This document shows, one piece after another, positions 12,499 through 26,681 of a stretch of DNA of 64,000 bases. The DNA comes from Polyodon spathula. Its lineage: Eukaryota > Chordata > Actinopteri > Acipenseriformes > Polyodontidae. The translations under genes and the position numbers were made by a program. The stretch is from positions 15,463,794-15,527,793 of the forward strand of contig NC_054536.1 of the NCBI RefSeq assembly GCF_017654505.1, written 5' to 3'. The number at the start of each line of letters is the position of its first letter. The stretch's first letter is position 1. The notes under the pieces were generated by a model, which saw only the letters and a list, made by a program, of their open reading frames with translations, had not been told where the DNA came from and did no database searches.

Positions 12499-15400
12499 TA
12501 AATTAGTTCTAAAATAGATTTTACAAATAATAAAAAAAACATTGTTTTAAAAGTCCATGTATTACTTGTTATAACAGGAAACACAGGGTTTTAAATGAAC
12601 CTTAGAGTGTCTGAGGAGTTAGAAGCAGAAGGGTTGGCAAAGAACTTTTCAAGTTGCGACTGTTACTGCACTGTGTGTCATTTACTGATGATTTTAAATG
12701 AAAGGACAAGTACAACTGAGCAAGTGAGAATCCATTGAATGCTGCGGAAACCATATCAATTAAAGTGCTTGGAGATGGCAAAATACTTACCTATCCTGCA
12801 CATCCATTCACCATATACAGTGGGTCTCAGATGTGCATTTTCCATGGAAAATAAAGTTTCATGGAAAATAAAAAATGCAGTTCTCAGCTTGCTTGCTTTT
12901 GTCTTCCAAGAAATCTGTTACACTTATACTTTCTAGGTTATTTAACCTCAGCACCGTCTTCATGGGCCAAGCGTCTTACTGGATACAAAGCAACTCAGTC
13001 ATTAGGGGAAACAGCTGTTTGACTAACAGGAAAGAAGGCTCTTCAGAGATGGGGACAATTTCACAATGCAGGTGAATTGAACATGAAAGAGCAAGCCAGG
13101 TCTAGAAGCCAGATCTGGAAACATATATTTCATCTTTTAAAAATGAAAATGTTTGCAAAGATAAAAGATTTTCAAAATGACCTATTTGAGGCCTAATGAA
13201 TGAATATGTGTGGCATGGAAAACATATGGGATTATTTTGTTAGCTACAGTTGAAGTAATAACATATCAGGACCAAGAAATTATAACAAACGTGATTTTTA
13301 TTGTTTGTTTGTTTTAGTCATTTTGTTTAGGAGGGGTTTTTTTCTACTGTATGACTATAGCAATAAACTCATCTAGATTAATTAGCTTAACATGTGTTTT
13401 AAAAGTTTCTAGGGCTATAACAAAACAATACTAGCTTTCTTTTGATTAATGGCTAATGTTTTACAATAGCTGTAAACAAAACAGAGACAATGTTAATATC
13501 TATCCTATGCTTCAATAATACTGGTGTTTATTAAACTGTTCTAAACTGTTGTTGGCTTCTGAAAAATAACCATCTTGAACTGTTTAATAAATATCAGACT
13601 CTATTTTACTAATAGAAACGAAATTAAAAAAAAAAAAAAAGTTAAATGTTAAATATAAAATAATACACCAATGTTAAATAATGACCAAGGGCTCCCACAG
13701 CTATTTTGTCTACATAAGAGATACATGGCTGGCAGAATGTTTCACTATATAACAACTAATCACTGGTATAAGAATTAAGCCTTTTCTGCAAGGATCAGAC
13801 CATTAGAAGCTAAATTTAATTATAGAAATACAAACTCTAAAGAGACCTTTCTGGATTATAGATTAATTCAGATTTAACAAAAACATTTTTCTATTTTATT
13901 AAAGTGGTAAAAAATTCAGTGAATAAAGAAAGCAATAAAAAGCAGGGCAGGTGTTGATGATGCAAATGAAATAGATGACAGATGGTTAGCAGCGTGATCA
14001 CTCACTGTGTGTATAATGGATAGAGGTAATCAAATTCCTCTGTGAATTTGTGACTTTCTTTGCAACTTTCCAATACATGCAATTATCAAAGAAACCCAAC
14101 GTGGTGATTGACTGAATAGGTCACGGAACTTTTCAAAGCCTCTGGTACAAATATAGTTTCTTGATCTTGCTTCATTTTGAGATTTAATAAAATTATATAA
14201 CATAAAAATTCCTTTTTGCAGGTGGTATATACCACTTGTATACAATTCTAGATTTTCATAATGTTAAAAGATAAATTAAACAAAGAAATAACAATCCCAA
14301 AAATGTCATTCTGATTCCACAACTGCACTGCAGTGTTGTGTCATAGAGATGCAAATGAGGTCACAGGATGTCTCTCGCTCCGAGAGGCAAGCTCATGCTT
14401 CCAAAACAAGACAAAGCAAAACAAAAAAGCTTGTTTTGTTTGGTTATGACAAAAGGTGCTGGCAGCTCAATGCCATGTGTGTATGTTTTTAGGTTTATAG
14501 TAGCACTGTAAGCACCGTACAGGACATTTTGTTAAGCTTCATTCAAATATATGCATTTTTTGGGCAACCTTCTGTTTTAATGTGTTGTGTGTGCCTCGTG
14601 TCTCGAGTGTGGAATGGCAGTTTAAGCCACACAGACTGCAAAAGAAAAACATTTTAATCTCAGCTATCCATCTTAGAAGCTGGAGTGAGTCACGCTTGTT
14701 CTCTTTCTGAATAATTGGTTGGTAAGTAATTGAACTCCAAAATGACAATTTTGATTTTTGAAGTTGTTTGTTTGCTATTTTCCATGTTTTTTCTTCTTTC
14801 TTCAATGAAATGTTTTAACACACGGAAACCATATGTAAATATGTGACCATTCCTAGTTTAGCTTCATTGGCTATTTCTTTCCTTTTTAGTAAATAAACAA
14901 GGTGCATTTTACAAAAGAACAAAAAGCTACAAAACCAGGCCAAGTCCTGTGTGCTATGATCGCAGAAATATGTGATCTTTATTTGCCTGACAAACCAGCT
15001 CGAAAGGGAAACTTACATTAAAAGGTAAATGAAAACATCTAACGCTGAAACCTTTTTTCTGCCTTAATGTAATAAATACAGCTTGATAGAATGATACCAA
15101 ACACCTGCCCGAGTGGTTGGCAGGAGAATGTATATATTCTAAAAGCATGCAGTCTGTGTATGAAGTAAAGTGGCATTGTTTCAAGAAACTCACATTCAAG
15201 CAGAATGAAAATATTTTGCAAGGTTAACTTAGGCAGGTAGGGACTTATTGCTCAGGACAACCAGCTGAGGACTGTGCTATTTAATTCTTTAATAGTCTTG
15301 TATGAAATGTATTTTGCTCCCAATTACTTACAGTACATGTCTACAAGTGCATACAGGTTGGGATTATCTGCTTATGTTATTCTTGACTCTAATTTTGTAT

Positions 15401-16927
15401 TTACAGTCGGTTTGGGGGTGTATGGAACATATTTACTGCTGATTGTTTTTTGTTGGTTTTTTTTTTTCTTATTTTCAGGCTTCCTTTTCAATTTGACTCA
15501 AGCGCAGTTCATAATGTGAAGAACCAATGACTTGATCCAGTGTAGTGTTCTCTAATTGACATTCTATCTTAATGATATCTGCTTTTCATGAATTACTTCA
15601 GTGGGTACACACAGAAATGTGTTTCTGACATGAAGGAGGGGGTAAGAGTGGCAGTGAGACATAACTGAGTCCCAATTTTCTGCTGAAGTACTACTAAGAA
15701 TAAAGTGTGATTCAGCTAAGGAAGAGTATAAATATCTCAAGTCACTATGCTCTATCGTTTGGGAGAAGCCTTGGAGCTGGTTTAACACGACAATGTGATA
15801 ATTACACCAAGTACACATTCAGTGAAAACTTCATTACAGAATAACATGGGTAATTTGGAGGTGCAAAGATGTTTGAAAAGTGTTGCCTTTACAGCACATT
15901 ATGACAGCATGGTAAAAAGTAAGCATATGCTGCAAACAATGAAAATGGCTCTCACACTAAAAAATTAAACACTTTTGTGAATAGTAATGTCAAGTGTAAC
16001 AGATAACAGAAGTGGAGACAAATTCAGTTCCCTATATTTACAGTGTTTCTGTGTGTTTTATAGTTGTTTACTATGATGTGATAAAACTTATTCTAACTAT
16101 GGTACTGAAGGCTCACTCCAAATATGTCTTTCTAAAACCAGTAATTAATCTTTATTGAGGCATTATAACCAAATATTCCACTCAGCCAGAAACAATCTCT
16201 GTTTTTTGCAACCTGCAAGCCATAGTTTAAGCTACTCAAAAAATCACTGCAGTATGTATATTATTGCACTGTGGTCCTATAACACAGAGCTTCATATATT
16301 TGCACCATCTCTCTTCATAAGGCTCTTATTTTTTAAAAATAATTTAGTAAATGAGTAAAAAAGCTCAGGACGAAATTTTTTTCTAGCTTAGTAATTTTCT
16401 GTTTTACTGGATTTCAACCTAAGTTGCCTAATAAATGTGTCTTTTCTCATATTCTTCATATCTTAAGGAATTGTGAAAGCTCTCACAGTAAATCCTTTAA
16501 GCACCTAACCTGTGAAAAGCAGCTACATTTCCGTTATCCTATCTTTGTGGCAACTGAAGTGTTACATAAATCTTGTCTCTTACACAATTTCTGAAGCGAT
16601 TAATAAAGTGCATCTTTGTACCTTGCTCATCACAGCTGATTTTACACAGCTGTCTCTGTCCCCTGTTCAGAGACATGACTGAAGCACTTGTTTGACCAGC
16701 CTACCTGAGTAGCGTCATTCATGGTTTCAGAAAATAGGCATATATTTAAAAATGTATTTTTATTGATGACATGACTACATAAAATATTTAATAACATATA
16801 TAAGACTAATTTATTTTAAATAAATGATTAAAATCTTGATATGTATTACATGCTTAACTTACACTCTCAGTCACTCCGCTGAGTACGCACTCCAACTGCT
16901 CGTCATAAACACTGTCAACACTGTCAC
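12499..16927. other. Non-coding region
   Basis: AT-rich DNA without recognisable exons. Only short open frames without domains occur. Short homopolymers are present. No RNA gene was seen. Confidence 0.5.
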
Positions 16928-17722
16928 TGTGGATACACTGCTGCCATGAAGGGATGCACCTGATTGGCAATGATGTTCAGATATCCTGTGGCATTCAAAC
17001 GTTGCTCCACTTTTATCAAGGGGCCCAATGTGTACCATGAAAAGACACCCCACACCATCACACCACCACCACCAGCCTGCAATGTTGACATGCGGCATGA
17101 TGGATGCATGTACTCATGTGATTTTCTCCATACCCTATTTTTTCCAATCCTCCAGTGTCCAGTGTTTTCATTCCTTAGCCCACTGCAACCACAGTTTCTT
17201 GTGTTTTGCTGAAAGAAGTGGAACTCTGTTAAGTCATTGGCTGCCATACCCTGTTCGTGTCAAGGTACGATGAGTTGTACATTCTTTTAGGGATCTTTCG
17301 GCACCAATGTTGTACTGGACTGTCAGTTGACTAACTGCTCTGTACAATTTGTGTCAGCCTCCTTTGGCCTTTTTCATCAATGAGCTGTTTCTGACCACTG
17401 GCCTGCCATTGACTGGATGTCCTTTGGATGGTGGACTATCCTTTATACACACGGGAAACTGTTGAGCATGAAAAACCCAGCAGCATTGCAGTTCTTAATA
17501 CACGACCATTTACCCTCTGAATGGCACACAGACACACCATGTCTCAATTGTGTCAAGGCTTAAAAACCCTTATTTAACCTGTTTCCCCTTCATCTACAGT
17601 GATTGAAGTGGATATAACAGGTTACACCAATAAGAGATCAAAGCTTTCACCAGGATTCACCTCTTCAGTCTATTTCATATAAAGAGCACGTGTTCCTAAT
17701 GTTTTATAATGTTTTATACACT

Positions 17723-17727
<5 letters not shown>
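16928..17727 (-). mobile_element. Tc1-like element, truncated (family C/D)
   Basis: Closely related to the complete copy at 42956-44179. Similarity begins abruptly at 'tggatacactgctgccatga' near 16928 and runs to the terminal repeat ending CACTCAGTG (17719-17727). The transposase is on the minus strand, with GGGGVMVWGVFSWYTLGPL and LNATGYLNIIANQVH in the central domain. The C-terminal part, with the last two catalytic positions, is missing. A gap near 17337 and several frameshifts confirm that it is dead. Confidence 0.85.
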
Positions 17728-17760
<33 letters not shown>

Positions 17761-17770
17761 ATATATATTG

Positions 17771-17806
<36 letters not shown>

Positions 17807-17810
17807 CACA
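17728..17810. repeat. Compound (GT)n-(TA)n-(CA)n microsatellite
   Basis: GT repeats, a TA-rich core and CA repeats fill the space between the ends of two different Tc1 families. Confidence 0.93.
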
Positions 17811-19140
17811 CACAATGGTTTACAGAAGAAGTATTCACTCCCCTGCAAAGTTTTCACATTTTATTGAATTACAAATAATTTATTCACAGTTTTTTAAACA
17901 AACTTTTTTTATTCAAAACTGTTGTGGTTAAACTGAACACTGTTATATGAGTAGGAGGTTAAATGTCAGCACAACTTGCAAAGAAAATGTACAAAATGAA
18001 ATTTACTGGTTGCATAAGTATTCAGCCCCTTAAGTCAGTACTTGATAGAAGCATCTTTTGCAGCAATTACTGCTATGAGCCTTTTTGGATAGGTCTTTAC
18101 CAGCTTTGCACAGGATGATGGTGAAAGTTTTGTCCATTCTGGGAAAATTGCACCGGTTCAGATAAGTTTGTTGGGGATTGTCGATGGACTGTAATCTTCG
18201 TGCCTTGCTATAAATTTTCGATTGGATTCAAGTCAGGACTTTGACTGGACCACTCAAGAACATTCATTCTCTTCTTGTTCAACCATTCCAGTGTGGCTTT
18301 GGCTTTGTGCTTCAGGTCATTGTCCTGCTGAAATGTAAATTTCCTCCCCAGTTTCAGAGTCTTGGCTGACTCAAACAGGTTTTCCTCAAGGATTCGCCTG
18401 TACTTTGCACCATCTATTCTCCCCTTTATCCTGACGAGCTTCCCAGTCCCTGCTGAAGAGAAGCATCCCCATAACATGATGCTTCCACCACCATGCTTGA
18501 CACTTGGGCTGGTGTTGACTGGGTGATTGTAGTGTTGGGCTTGCACCAGATGTAACGCTTGGAGTTCAATTTTTGTCTCGTCTGACCACAAAACCTTTTT
18601 CCACATGTCTGCAGTATCATGTACATTATTTTTTGCAAACTCCATACGTGCTTTAAGATGAGGCTTTTTGAGTAATGTCTTCTTTCTTGCCATCCGTCCA
18701 TACAGGCCAGCTTTGTTCAGGAACCAGATTATTGTTGATGTGTGAACGTTGACTCCCATCTCAGACACAGAACTCTAAAGGTCATTGCTGGCTTCAGAGT
18801 GACATCCCTAACCAGTTTCCTGCTTGCCCGGCTGCTCAGTTTGGGAGGGTGACCTGATCTGGGTAGTGTATGGGTAGTATGATGTATCTTCCACTTCTTA
18901 ATGATGGATCTCTCCCACTTTATCCCTGACTTATTTCAAAAGCTCCTTGGTTTTCATGGTTGCTTTGTTGGATCACTGTGTGAGTTGCAGCTTGAAAGTC
19001 TTTATATGCCTGAGGGAAATTATCTACAAGTTAAACCAGTTTGAGTACACACAGGCTGAAACCATTTCACTAATTTTGTGACCTTTCTAACAAATCATTT
19101 GCACCTGAGCTGATTTAGGGCTGCAGTAGCAAAGGGGTTG
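17811..19140 (-). mobile_element. Tc1/mariner element, one end missing (family F)
   Basis: The left end 'tggtttacagaagaagtattcac' begins right after a CA repeat. The minus strand carries a transposase from an ATG near 18957 (MKTKELL...). After a deletion around 18905 it is open from 18768 to 18208. All three catalytic blocks are readable: WSDETKIELQ, FQQDNDLKHKAK and [10 protein letters not shown]. The right side stops at 'gtagcaaaggggttg' (about 19140), where the matching inverted repeat should follow. The DNA-binding head is damaged. Confidence 0.88.
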
Positions 19141-19387
19141 TTGGTTCCGCTCCCAACTTGTTGGATCTTAAAAAGTCAGATCATTAGACATACATATAGA
19201 AGCTACGGGAAACTGATTTGAAAAAATATAGCCCTAACCTAAAAGTTGAATAGACCTTATCCTAAAACACGTCTAAAGATGGATATTGGATCAGAGTGAC
19301 GAACTTTCCGCAGTTACTTGATGCGAGTCCACGGTTGTTTTAAACTTTTTGGAACGTCCCCTCCCTTATGAAGACGTTTGGTAACAC

Positions 19388-19405
19388 ATTGTGTATGTGT
19401 GTGTG

Positions 19406-19469
<64 letters not shown>

Positions 19470-19514
19470 TATATTATATATATATATATATGATGTATAT
19501 GTGTGTGTGTGTGT
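19388..19514. repeat. Compound (GT)n-(TA)n-(GT)n microsatellite
   Basis: A long GT tract (about 19400-19460), a short TA section and another GT run, followed by a T homopolymer. Confidence 0.93.
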
Positions 19515-22500
19515 TGTTTTTTTTTTTTTTCACTGAAACTTTGAGGCCCCTCCCTTGCCCCCTCTAACGGTGGAGATTCCACGGAGGTGACTATATATAC
19601 ATTGCGAAGTATATCCTATAGATACTCCCTATATATATATATTGACTATATATACACTGCATGTGATTTCACTAAAAAAGCAAAAAGGGTAAGTGTTGTC
19701 CCATTCCCCATGGTATAGGGATATACTATAGGTTGTATATGCTGATGTAAGTGATTGGAAATGCTCTTAAGGAAAAGGTTCTTGTAGTAACAATAAATAA
19801 ATAACCTGACCACACTGTCACAGTATCCCTAGCATAGGGAAGTCATTAAATGTCAAGTGTAATTTTTCAAGCATGTAACAGAGAAATGTTTAGTCCACAC
19901 ATAAATTCTGTGATGAAGGATCTTAATATAGGTATGAATATTTTTGAAATTTCATCTTGTGTATGTTATACATCCCTGTTGCAGTGAACATTTGTATTGT
20001 GTTTATGGTATTGTAAATTCATGCATTAATACAAATATGCAGTAGCACTCTCACTAACAAACAATACATGATGTATTATTATGTTTTTTGTTTAGACCTA
20101 CTATCTATAAATAGGGCTTGGAGTTTGAGAGTTTTCTGAGATTTCTCAGCTTTTTAATATTTCAACTCATTGCAACAGGTTGGTTTTTATCTAGTACTTA
20201 TAATTTACTCCATAATTGGTGTACAATTAAATGACCCCACAATAGCAAGGGACTTGAAAGGAAAATCCTTTCGACTGGAAATTAGTATTTCCACAAACAT
20301 ATTTTTGGTCAGATGCCTTGTCAAGTTTACAATTATTTGTTGAGTTGTACTGTATGTATAACCCCCATTAAATATTAATTTGGTAAATGCGTCCTACAAA
20401 TTAAATGTTCTGTTACATAGTATACAGCAGACGTACTGTTAACTTAGTTAGAAGGCACTCCAAAAATCACATTACAAATTCAAACTCTTTAAAAAAATAA
20501 TCACAATTTGCGTAAATGTAAAGTGAACTGGGCTCTACTAACTTGATTTAAACATCAGTGGATCTAAATATCGCCACTGTTTAGATTATTAAAATAGGCT
20601 TGTAAAAGTGTACTGTACAGGAAATTTGACAATTTCAAAACTTTAAAAATTGTTATAATATACTAAAATTGCTGTAGTTTGCTTTGTTTCCATATATAGT
20701 GTGACATTTTAAGATAATTATTATGGATATTATTAGCTAGATATGCAAGTACTTTTTATTTTTACTTTGTCAGGTTGTAGTATTTATTGTTCCTTGTATA
20801 CATTAAAAAGTGATTACATTTACTTACAAACTACAAGTGTGGTCTATGATGTTATGTAGCCTACACCTTAGGCTGGAAAAATATTTATCCAAATTCTTTA
20901 AGTGGTTTATTGGGTGAATATTATCTTTTAAAGAAAATTACTATTTGCAGTTGACAAAATCATATGTATAAACAAATCTAGCATACACAAGACTATAGAG
21001 ACAGAGTAATGGCATGGTATCGTTTTTAAGACCTTTAACATTGTGTTTGTTTTGTTTTGGTCTGGCTTTCCCTCAGTCCCTCTTGTAAATGAATATGTCC
21101 AGCTGCGGTCCACACTGAATAAAGTTACTTGTGGTCACTTACTTGTAAGCAGTGGGTCCTCATAATTGCAAAAGTTCATGTACTGGTTAAAATATTTGTA
21201 TAAACCAAATCAATTTGAAATGTCTGTATGAGATTAGGATTGTATTATTTTGTTTTGTAAGTTTTGTAAAGATTTGTGCAAAATTAAGCCAGTTATCGTG
21301 TTCAGCAAAATTGTGAAAGAGGAAGGTTGAAGTGACATGGTCAGTACAAGTATGTATGTATCAGTCAAAAAGCAGCGTTGCAATTACTATGAGCAGTTCA
21401 AAATTGCCCTTCCTGTTCTCACGGTAACATAGGCGAATATATAAATATTGTAATATTGTACAATGGCAACATACTGCAGAAGCACATGTACAATAGTAAA
21501 ACAATTTCTTGATGCCAATAATTCCGCTGGGGCCATTTGAAAAAGCTTTATAAAAACGTTTATAATTCTGTATGGTAACAGTAGTCATGTCTTCCAACTC
21601 CACGATTTCTATACATTTTAAACTACTTGACGTTCAATTAAAACCAAATTTTAATTTTTTTTTTTTTTTCTGCACAGATTTCTGTTTGTTTTGAATCCCT
21701 TAGCAACAATTTCTAGAGGTAAAGTTACAACTAGTAATCTTATAACTATTTTTTAAATTAAAGGTAATTCATGTTGGCCTTGGTTTTGAGGCTGAAATTA
21801 GTTTATTTTTGCATCCAAACAACCATGCAATGCATCGCTGTAAGAGAAAGCATGCAATGATGACAAACACTGTGTCGTCAGTGCTATTTCTTTGGTGTTT
21901 TTTTATTTTATTTTTTTAAAGTGAATGGTTAGATCTTTGTAGAAGCCAGGCTTGTTTATATTTCACCTTCCTGATATCAACTTCCCCTACTTTTAGTTGG
22001 GGTACATTTTCTTAATATAAGTTCAGGGAAGTTTGGACAATTTATTTGACAGACTGCCAGAGAGTAGGTACCATCCCTAATTTAAACATGACACACACCT
22101 TCTCTGTACATTTAGGAAAGCTGCATGAACTAGAGTTGATCCACTTGGAGGGATGTTCAGTTCAGGGGGGGAGTTTGCAAACTTCGTCTTAAAAACATGC
22201 ATCCCTGCAGGGAAGTTTTTGATCGACTTGCCCACAGAGTTATACAATTAAGACAAACACAACCATTTGGGATATTAGTTTCATAAAAAAAGAGAAGTGA
22301 ATGTTTTGCATCTGCACTGAAGAACAAAGTCCTGTACGATTAAAAAAAATCTACAATGCCATACTACACAGAAAATGTGTATTATAAAGTTTTTGTGTTG
22401 TAACCTTTGCTTAACAGATTTGGACAAAACTTTGTAAACCAGCTCCTGGGAAAATAAAATGGTAAATTATTAATTTAGCAATTTCCTGAACGCCATAAAA

Positions 22501-23238
22501 TATTAAATATACATTTACAGTATCCTAAGCTATCGCTGATTTGTTCAAGTGTGGTTTTATGTTTTAATATACTCAGAAAAAAATGAATAATACAGTACAT
22601 GAAAAAAAGCATTACCATTGTTTATAGACTGTCAGCTGATAAGAAAAACTGCTTCCAGGTCGGGTTTTGGTTTTGGGTACAGCATGTCTAAAAATGTTTT
22701 ACTTTATTAGTAAATGTACAGCTTTTGTTTTATTTTTTATATTTTGTAATGCAGCACACAGCCATTACATAAAATGAGTATGAAGATAATGCAATTTAAA
22801 ATTGCTTGCTTGTTCATGTTTTACTTTAGGAGAAATTGAGAGTTCTCTAGAATCTGGATGCTGTAATTTATTTATTTATTTTGTTGAATGCCAGCCCTTG
22901 ATTTCTGAGTGCTGGTATCTGGAGGCAATGCTGCCAAGCTGCCAGTTCGGAGCGTCACACCTTACTGCCTTTAAAGATTGCCCTGCAGAGATAGAGGAAA
23001 ATGGCAATTTTTACATGATGCAGTCTGGCCACCCAAGAGATATGAGAGTCAGAAATTGTGCCAAGATGTACCCAAGAGAGCAGGAGGAGTCTTAACAAAA
23101 ACACAGACCTGGACTAAAATGCAGGGATGTGCTTAGGAGCCAGATAAAGCTTTAACATTATTTTTAATGATTTAATACACATTAGATCACTTAGATGCAT
23201 TTGTTGTATGGACTTTGTATAGAATAAGTGAAATAAAA

Positions 23239-23240
<2 letters not shown>
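19515..23240. other. Non-coding region
   Basis: AT-rich sequence without recognised genes or mobile elements. A small island around 22,830-23,090 is less AT-rich and carries a 97-codon open frame on the plus strand. That frame has no known domain and lacks convincing splice sites. Confidence 0.5.

Positions 23241-23302
<62 letters not shown>
23241..23302. repeat. (GT)n microsatellite
   Basis: About 62 bp of uninterrupted GT repeat. Confidence 0.95.
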
Positions 23303-23306
<4 letters not shown>

Positions 23307-23319
23307 TTTAATCTACAAA

Positions 23320-23560
23320 TCGCAGTAGATCGCAGAATGTAAATGAGATGGTTATTACACCAATGTTCATCAAGCTGAGCTGGAAAGACTTCAATAGCCT
23401 GATGAATATGCATGCAAATTTGTTAATTAAGTTAATTATTCTGCTGAAAATTCATTTGTCTTCCAAGGACATTTTTGCAATGATTTTAACATGCTTGTGT
23501 CATTAGTCATGCTCCATGCTATTTAAAATCACTTTTGTCCACTTTTTTTAAGTTTACTTC
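23320..23560. promoter_or_regulatory. Candidate conserved non-coding block
   Basis: The stretch has homeodomain- and POU-like sites (TGCATGCAAAT near 23410, then TTAATTAAGTTAATTA near 23422-23437) in complex, non-repetitive sequence with no coding frame. That composition is typical of developmental enhancers in gene deserts. The call is by composition only; no alignment was possible. Confidence 0.25.
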
Positions 23561-25284
23561 AACGAAGAACCGGTTGAGAAACAACTGTTTTAAAATCCCA
23601 TTAACCCCTGCACTTCTGGGGCAAAACTCACATGCCCCCGTGTCTCTGCTTGGTACGCATGTCTTCACAGCACCAGGCTTAATTGGCTGAGTTCTGTGTA
23701 AGTCACTTTCACAACTGGAAACAAAAGAGTTCACACTTTGCATATTTAGATGACGGTCATATTCCTAGTGGCATCTGCATCGCTCAGTGATCGAAAAGTA
23801 TTAATAACCCCAGCAGCATTTACCAGCACTCCCTCCCTTTAATCATTTATTAAGGCAGTTATTGAGCATATGCCCATGAACTGTCATTTTAAGAAAAAAC
23901 TATTAGCTGTACACAATGCCAAATTTGCTCTTTCTATAGGACCTGGGATAATGATCCAAGCACTTTAAATAAAAGGTCTGAGAAACAGTTAAATGATATA
24001 CATATTGCTTCATTGAGAAAAGTATTTTAAAATACTATACCTATATTTACCTATCAATTTATTACCCTTTCCATAAAAGGTACACAGCTTATTTATAAAA
24101 CCAGGTAACAGCAGTTTCAAAATGTGATCAAAACAAACCAATCAAGCGTGACCAAAAATCTGCAAAAATAACCCTGAACTCTTTTAAAACTGGTCTGATG
24201 CCTACTGTGTTTGTTCAATTTTTTGTAGAATACAAATCAATCAAAACAACGCAATTTAGTTTTTTTTATCTTAACAGGCTTTTCTTATGTGCAGTCAGAA
24301 GCAAGGGAATCAAGATAATACCAGTTGTTTTGCATGGCATTTAAAATCAGTTTTACTTTGTGTCTTAGAAGGTTACTATCTGTATACTGCATTTTTAGTG
24401 GTGGTGTTTGCTTAATACATTAAACTTCGTCATCATCTCTAACGTTCCTAGCATATCAGTTTTATTAAATATAATGGAATATTACAATTAATATAAAAAT
24501 GTAACATACTTACTTAAAAAATATTTTACGGTTGAAACCATCAGTGCGAGGTACACTCACAGACTCCAATTTTATTTTTTTAAATGTATAAAAGTGTGGT
24601 ACATATTTACTATTTATTTAATTACAATAAGATGCCTTACAGTACATGGAACTTTAAATAGAAAAATAGCATTAAGCACCCTTCGGAATGAAGCATTCTA
24701 AAAGGATTAGTTTTTTTCATTGGACAACTGGTTCCTCTCTTCGCCTTAATCACTGCTGGCATGTAGACAATACGGGATTGGATCCACTCCATGCCTTGTT
24801 TATGATGCCATATCTAAATCAGTCTCATGGGCCATTGTTTCCTACTAGGCTTCCCTTTAACAGTGACTATATTAAGGTGATAAAACGTGTGAATATTTGG
24901 TGAAAAGCAAGTTAGTTTTGGATGCAGTGCTCATGGCAATTAAGATCTAGATTCTAATTACCAGAAGGCTTTACCGAGTCAGGACGCAGCACATTATATC
25001 ATTGTTGTTTTACACTGGTACAACCATTTCTGCATAGAAATCAGTTTTAAAATGGCTGAAGGCCACTTCAGTTTGAAGTTTTTGTTTCAGTATTTCTCAG
25101 TAGTTTTTATAGATCCTTATTAAAGTGTTACAGAACCAGGCCTCAAAATGTTTCATAGGTAGTGTACCTTGAATCAAGTGCATTTTTTAAAACCATCAAC
25201 TTTAAAAGACCTTGAAAAATATTAAATATGTCAAATTGAACAAATAATTAGATCAATTATGTTAATTAAGAGTTTAAGTTGGAA

Positions 25285-25345
25285 TGAAAACCAGAAGACC
25301 CTGCGGCCCTTGAGGACTGGAGTGTGACACCCCTGCTTTAGAAAG
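25285..25345. repeat. Short dispersed-repeat tail
   Basis: The text 'ccctgcggcccttgagga' followed by 'gtgtgacacccctgc' resembles a sequence tail scattered through fish genomes. A related version occurs at about 57395-57435 in this window. The family was not identified. Confidence 0.4.
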
Positions 25346-26681
25346 ATTGAGAGGCCATGTTTATGGAAAGTAGTGAGTCACTGTGATAATGGTGAGAGAA
25401 CTAAGACTGAACATATTGTTAATGTTGTAGTAAAAGAATGCTGTAAAGGTACGTAGGGAAAGCTTACTGAAGACAAGTAATAAGTGGAAATAAGTTATAC
25501 TTATTGTGTGGTGCGGTTGTCAAGTTTAACCCAAGCCACATTCATCTTGTTTTTACAGTGTTTTTCATAGTTATTGTTTTCTGTTCTTTTCATTTGTTAA
25601 AGAGACATTCCTTTATTGTTGTAAAACAAGAGTGGGAAAATAGAACGCAAAGAAAATCCCCAAGTTGAGTTGGAACATTTCTAATATTGTCCAGTCCATA
25701 TTCAATAAAATTGTGCTAAACCGGCATTTCAGCCCAAAACCTCGAGTCTTCAGTGTCTTCTTGCTCTCCAGCCTCTGTTCCTGTCACAGAACCTGGATGT
25801 ATTTATAAAGCCAGAGAGCTTGTTTTAAGAACCATTAATGTGTGTAATTTGCATTGATATAAAATAGATGAATATCAAAATGAGAAAATATTGGCAGCTA
25901 CATCTATAGCTGGTAGTACTTTCATTGTGTGCAATAGCTGTGAGTGGTTCAGTTATGCCCAAAGCGATGTGACAGACTGCATTGATTAAAACTTTGACGT
26001 TTAAATCTTCCTCCGTTCCTTTTTTGTTTTTTTTTAAAGGCTGTTGTACTGTTTGATGAAAGTATAAATTTGCACTTGTGTGTTAATGTTGTGATTTAGA
26101 AAACTAAAAGTTTTGTAAGAAACTATAATGCAAAATGAAAATGCCAAGTTGTAAATAACTGACAGTGGCTGTAATATCTTATGGTGATAGGGATTTAAGT
26201 GAAGAAAAGTAAGGTTTTCAGTGAATACTATTGTAGAAAAGTTAGAAAATGACATTAGGAATATCGTTATAACACAGCACCCTCTATGATATTTTATATA
26301 ACATACCAGTGATTTGATAACAAGCTACTTCAGTGGATTACCAGCATGTGTGGGTTCATACTAGTATCTAAACTAACAAGGAGTTTTAACTGAACAAGAC
26401 TGCACCCTAGGAAACAGGCAGCCTGGTATTGCCAGCAGAATGGAGGTTCTGTTCGGGAAAGACTGGTGATAAAGTCGTTGCAGAGCCCACCATCATAATG
26501 AAAGCTTTAAAGTGTTACAGAACTCCCTGCAGTGTTTACAAGAATCGTGTTACATTACCTTCGCCGTGTCCTGTGGTTTAAAATATGCAATCATACATCA
26601 TGGGTCACAAAACAACTGGGAGTACATTTACTCAGGAGTGCTCACCAGGGGAAAGACAATTTCTCATAGAAATCACTGTCA

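Noticed and set aside
22802..23095. 97-codon frame on the plus strand
   Set aside because: No domain, no matching splice neighbours and no second exon were found; left as non-coding.
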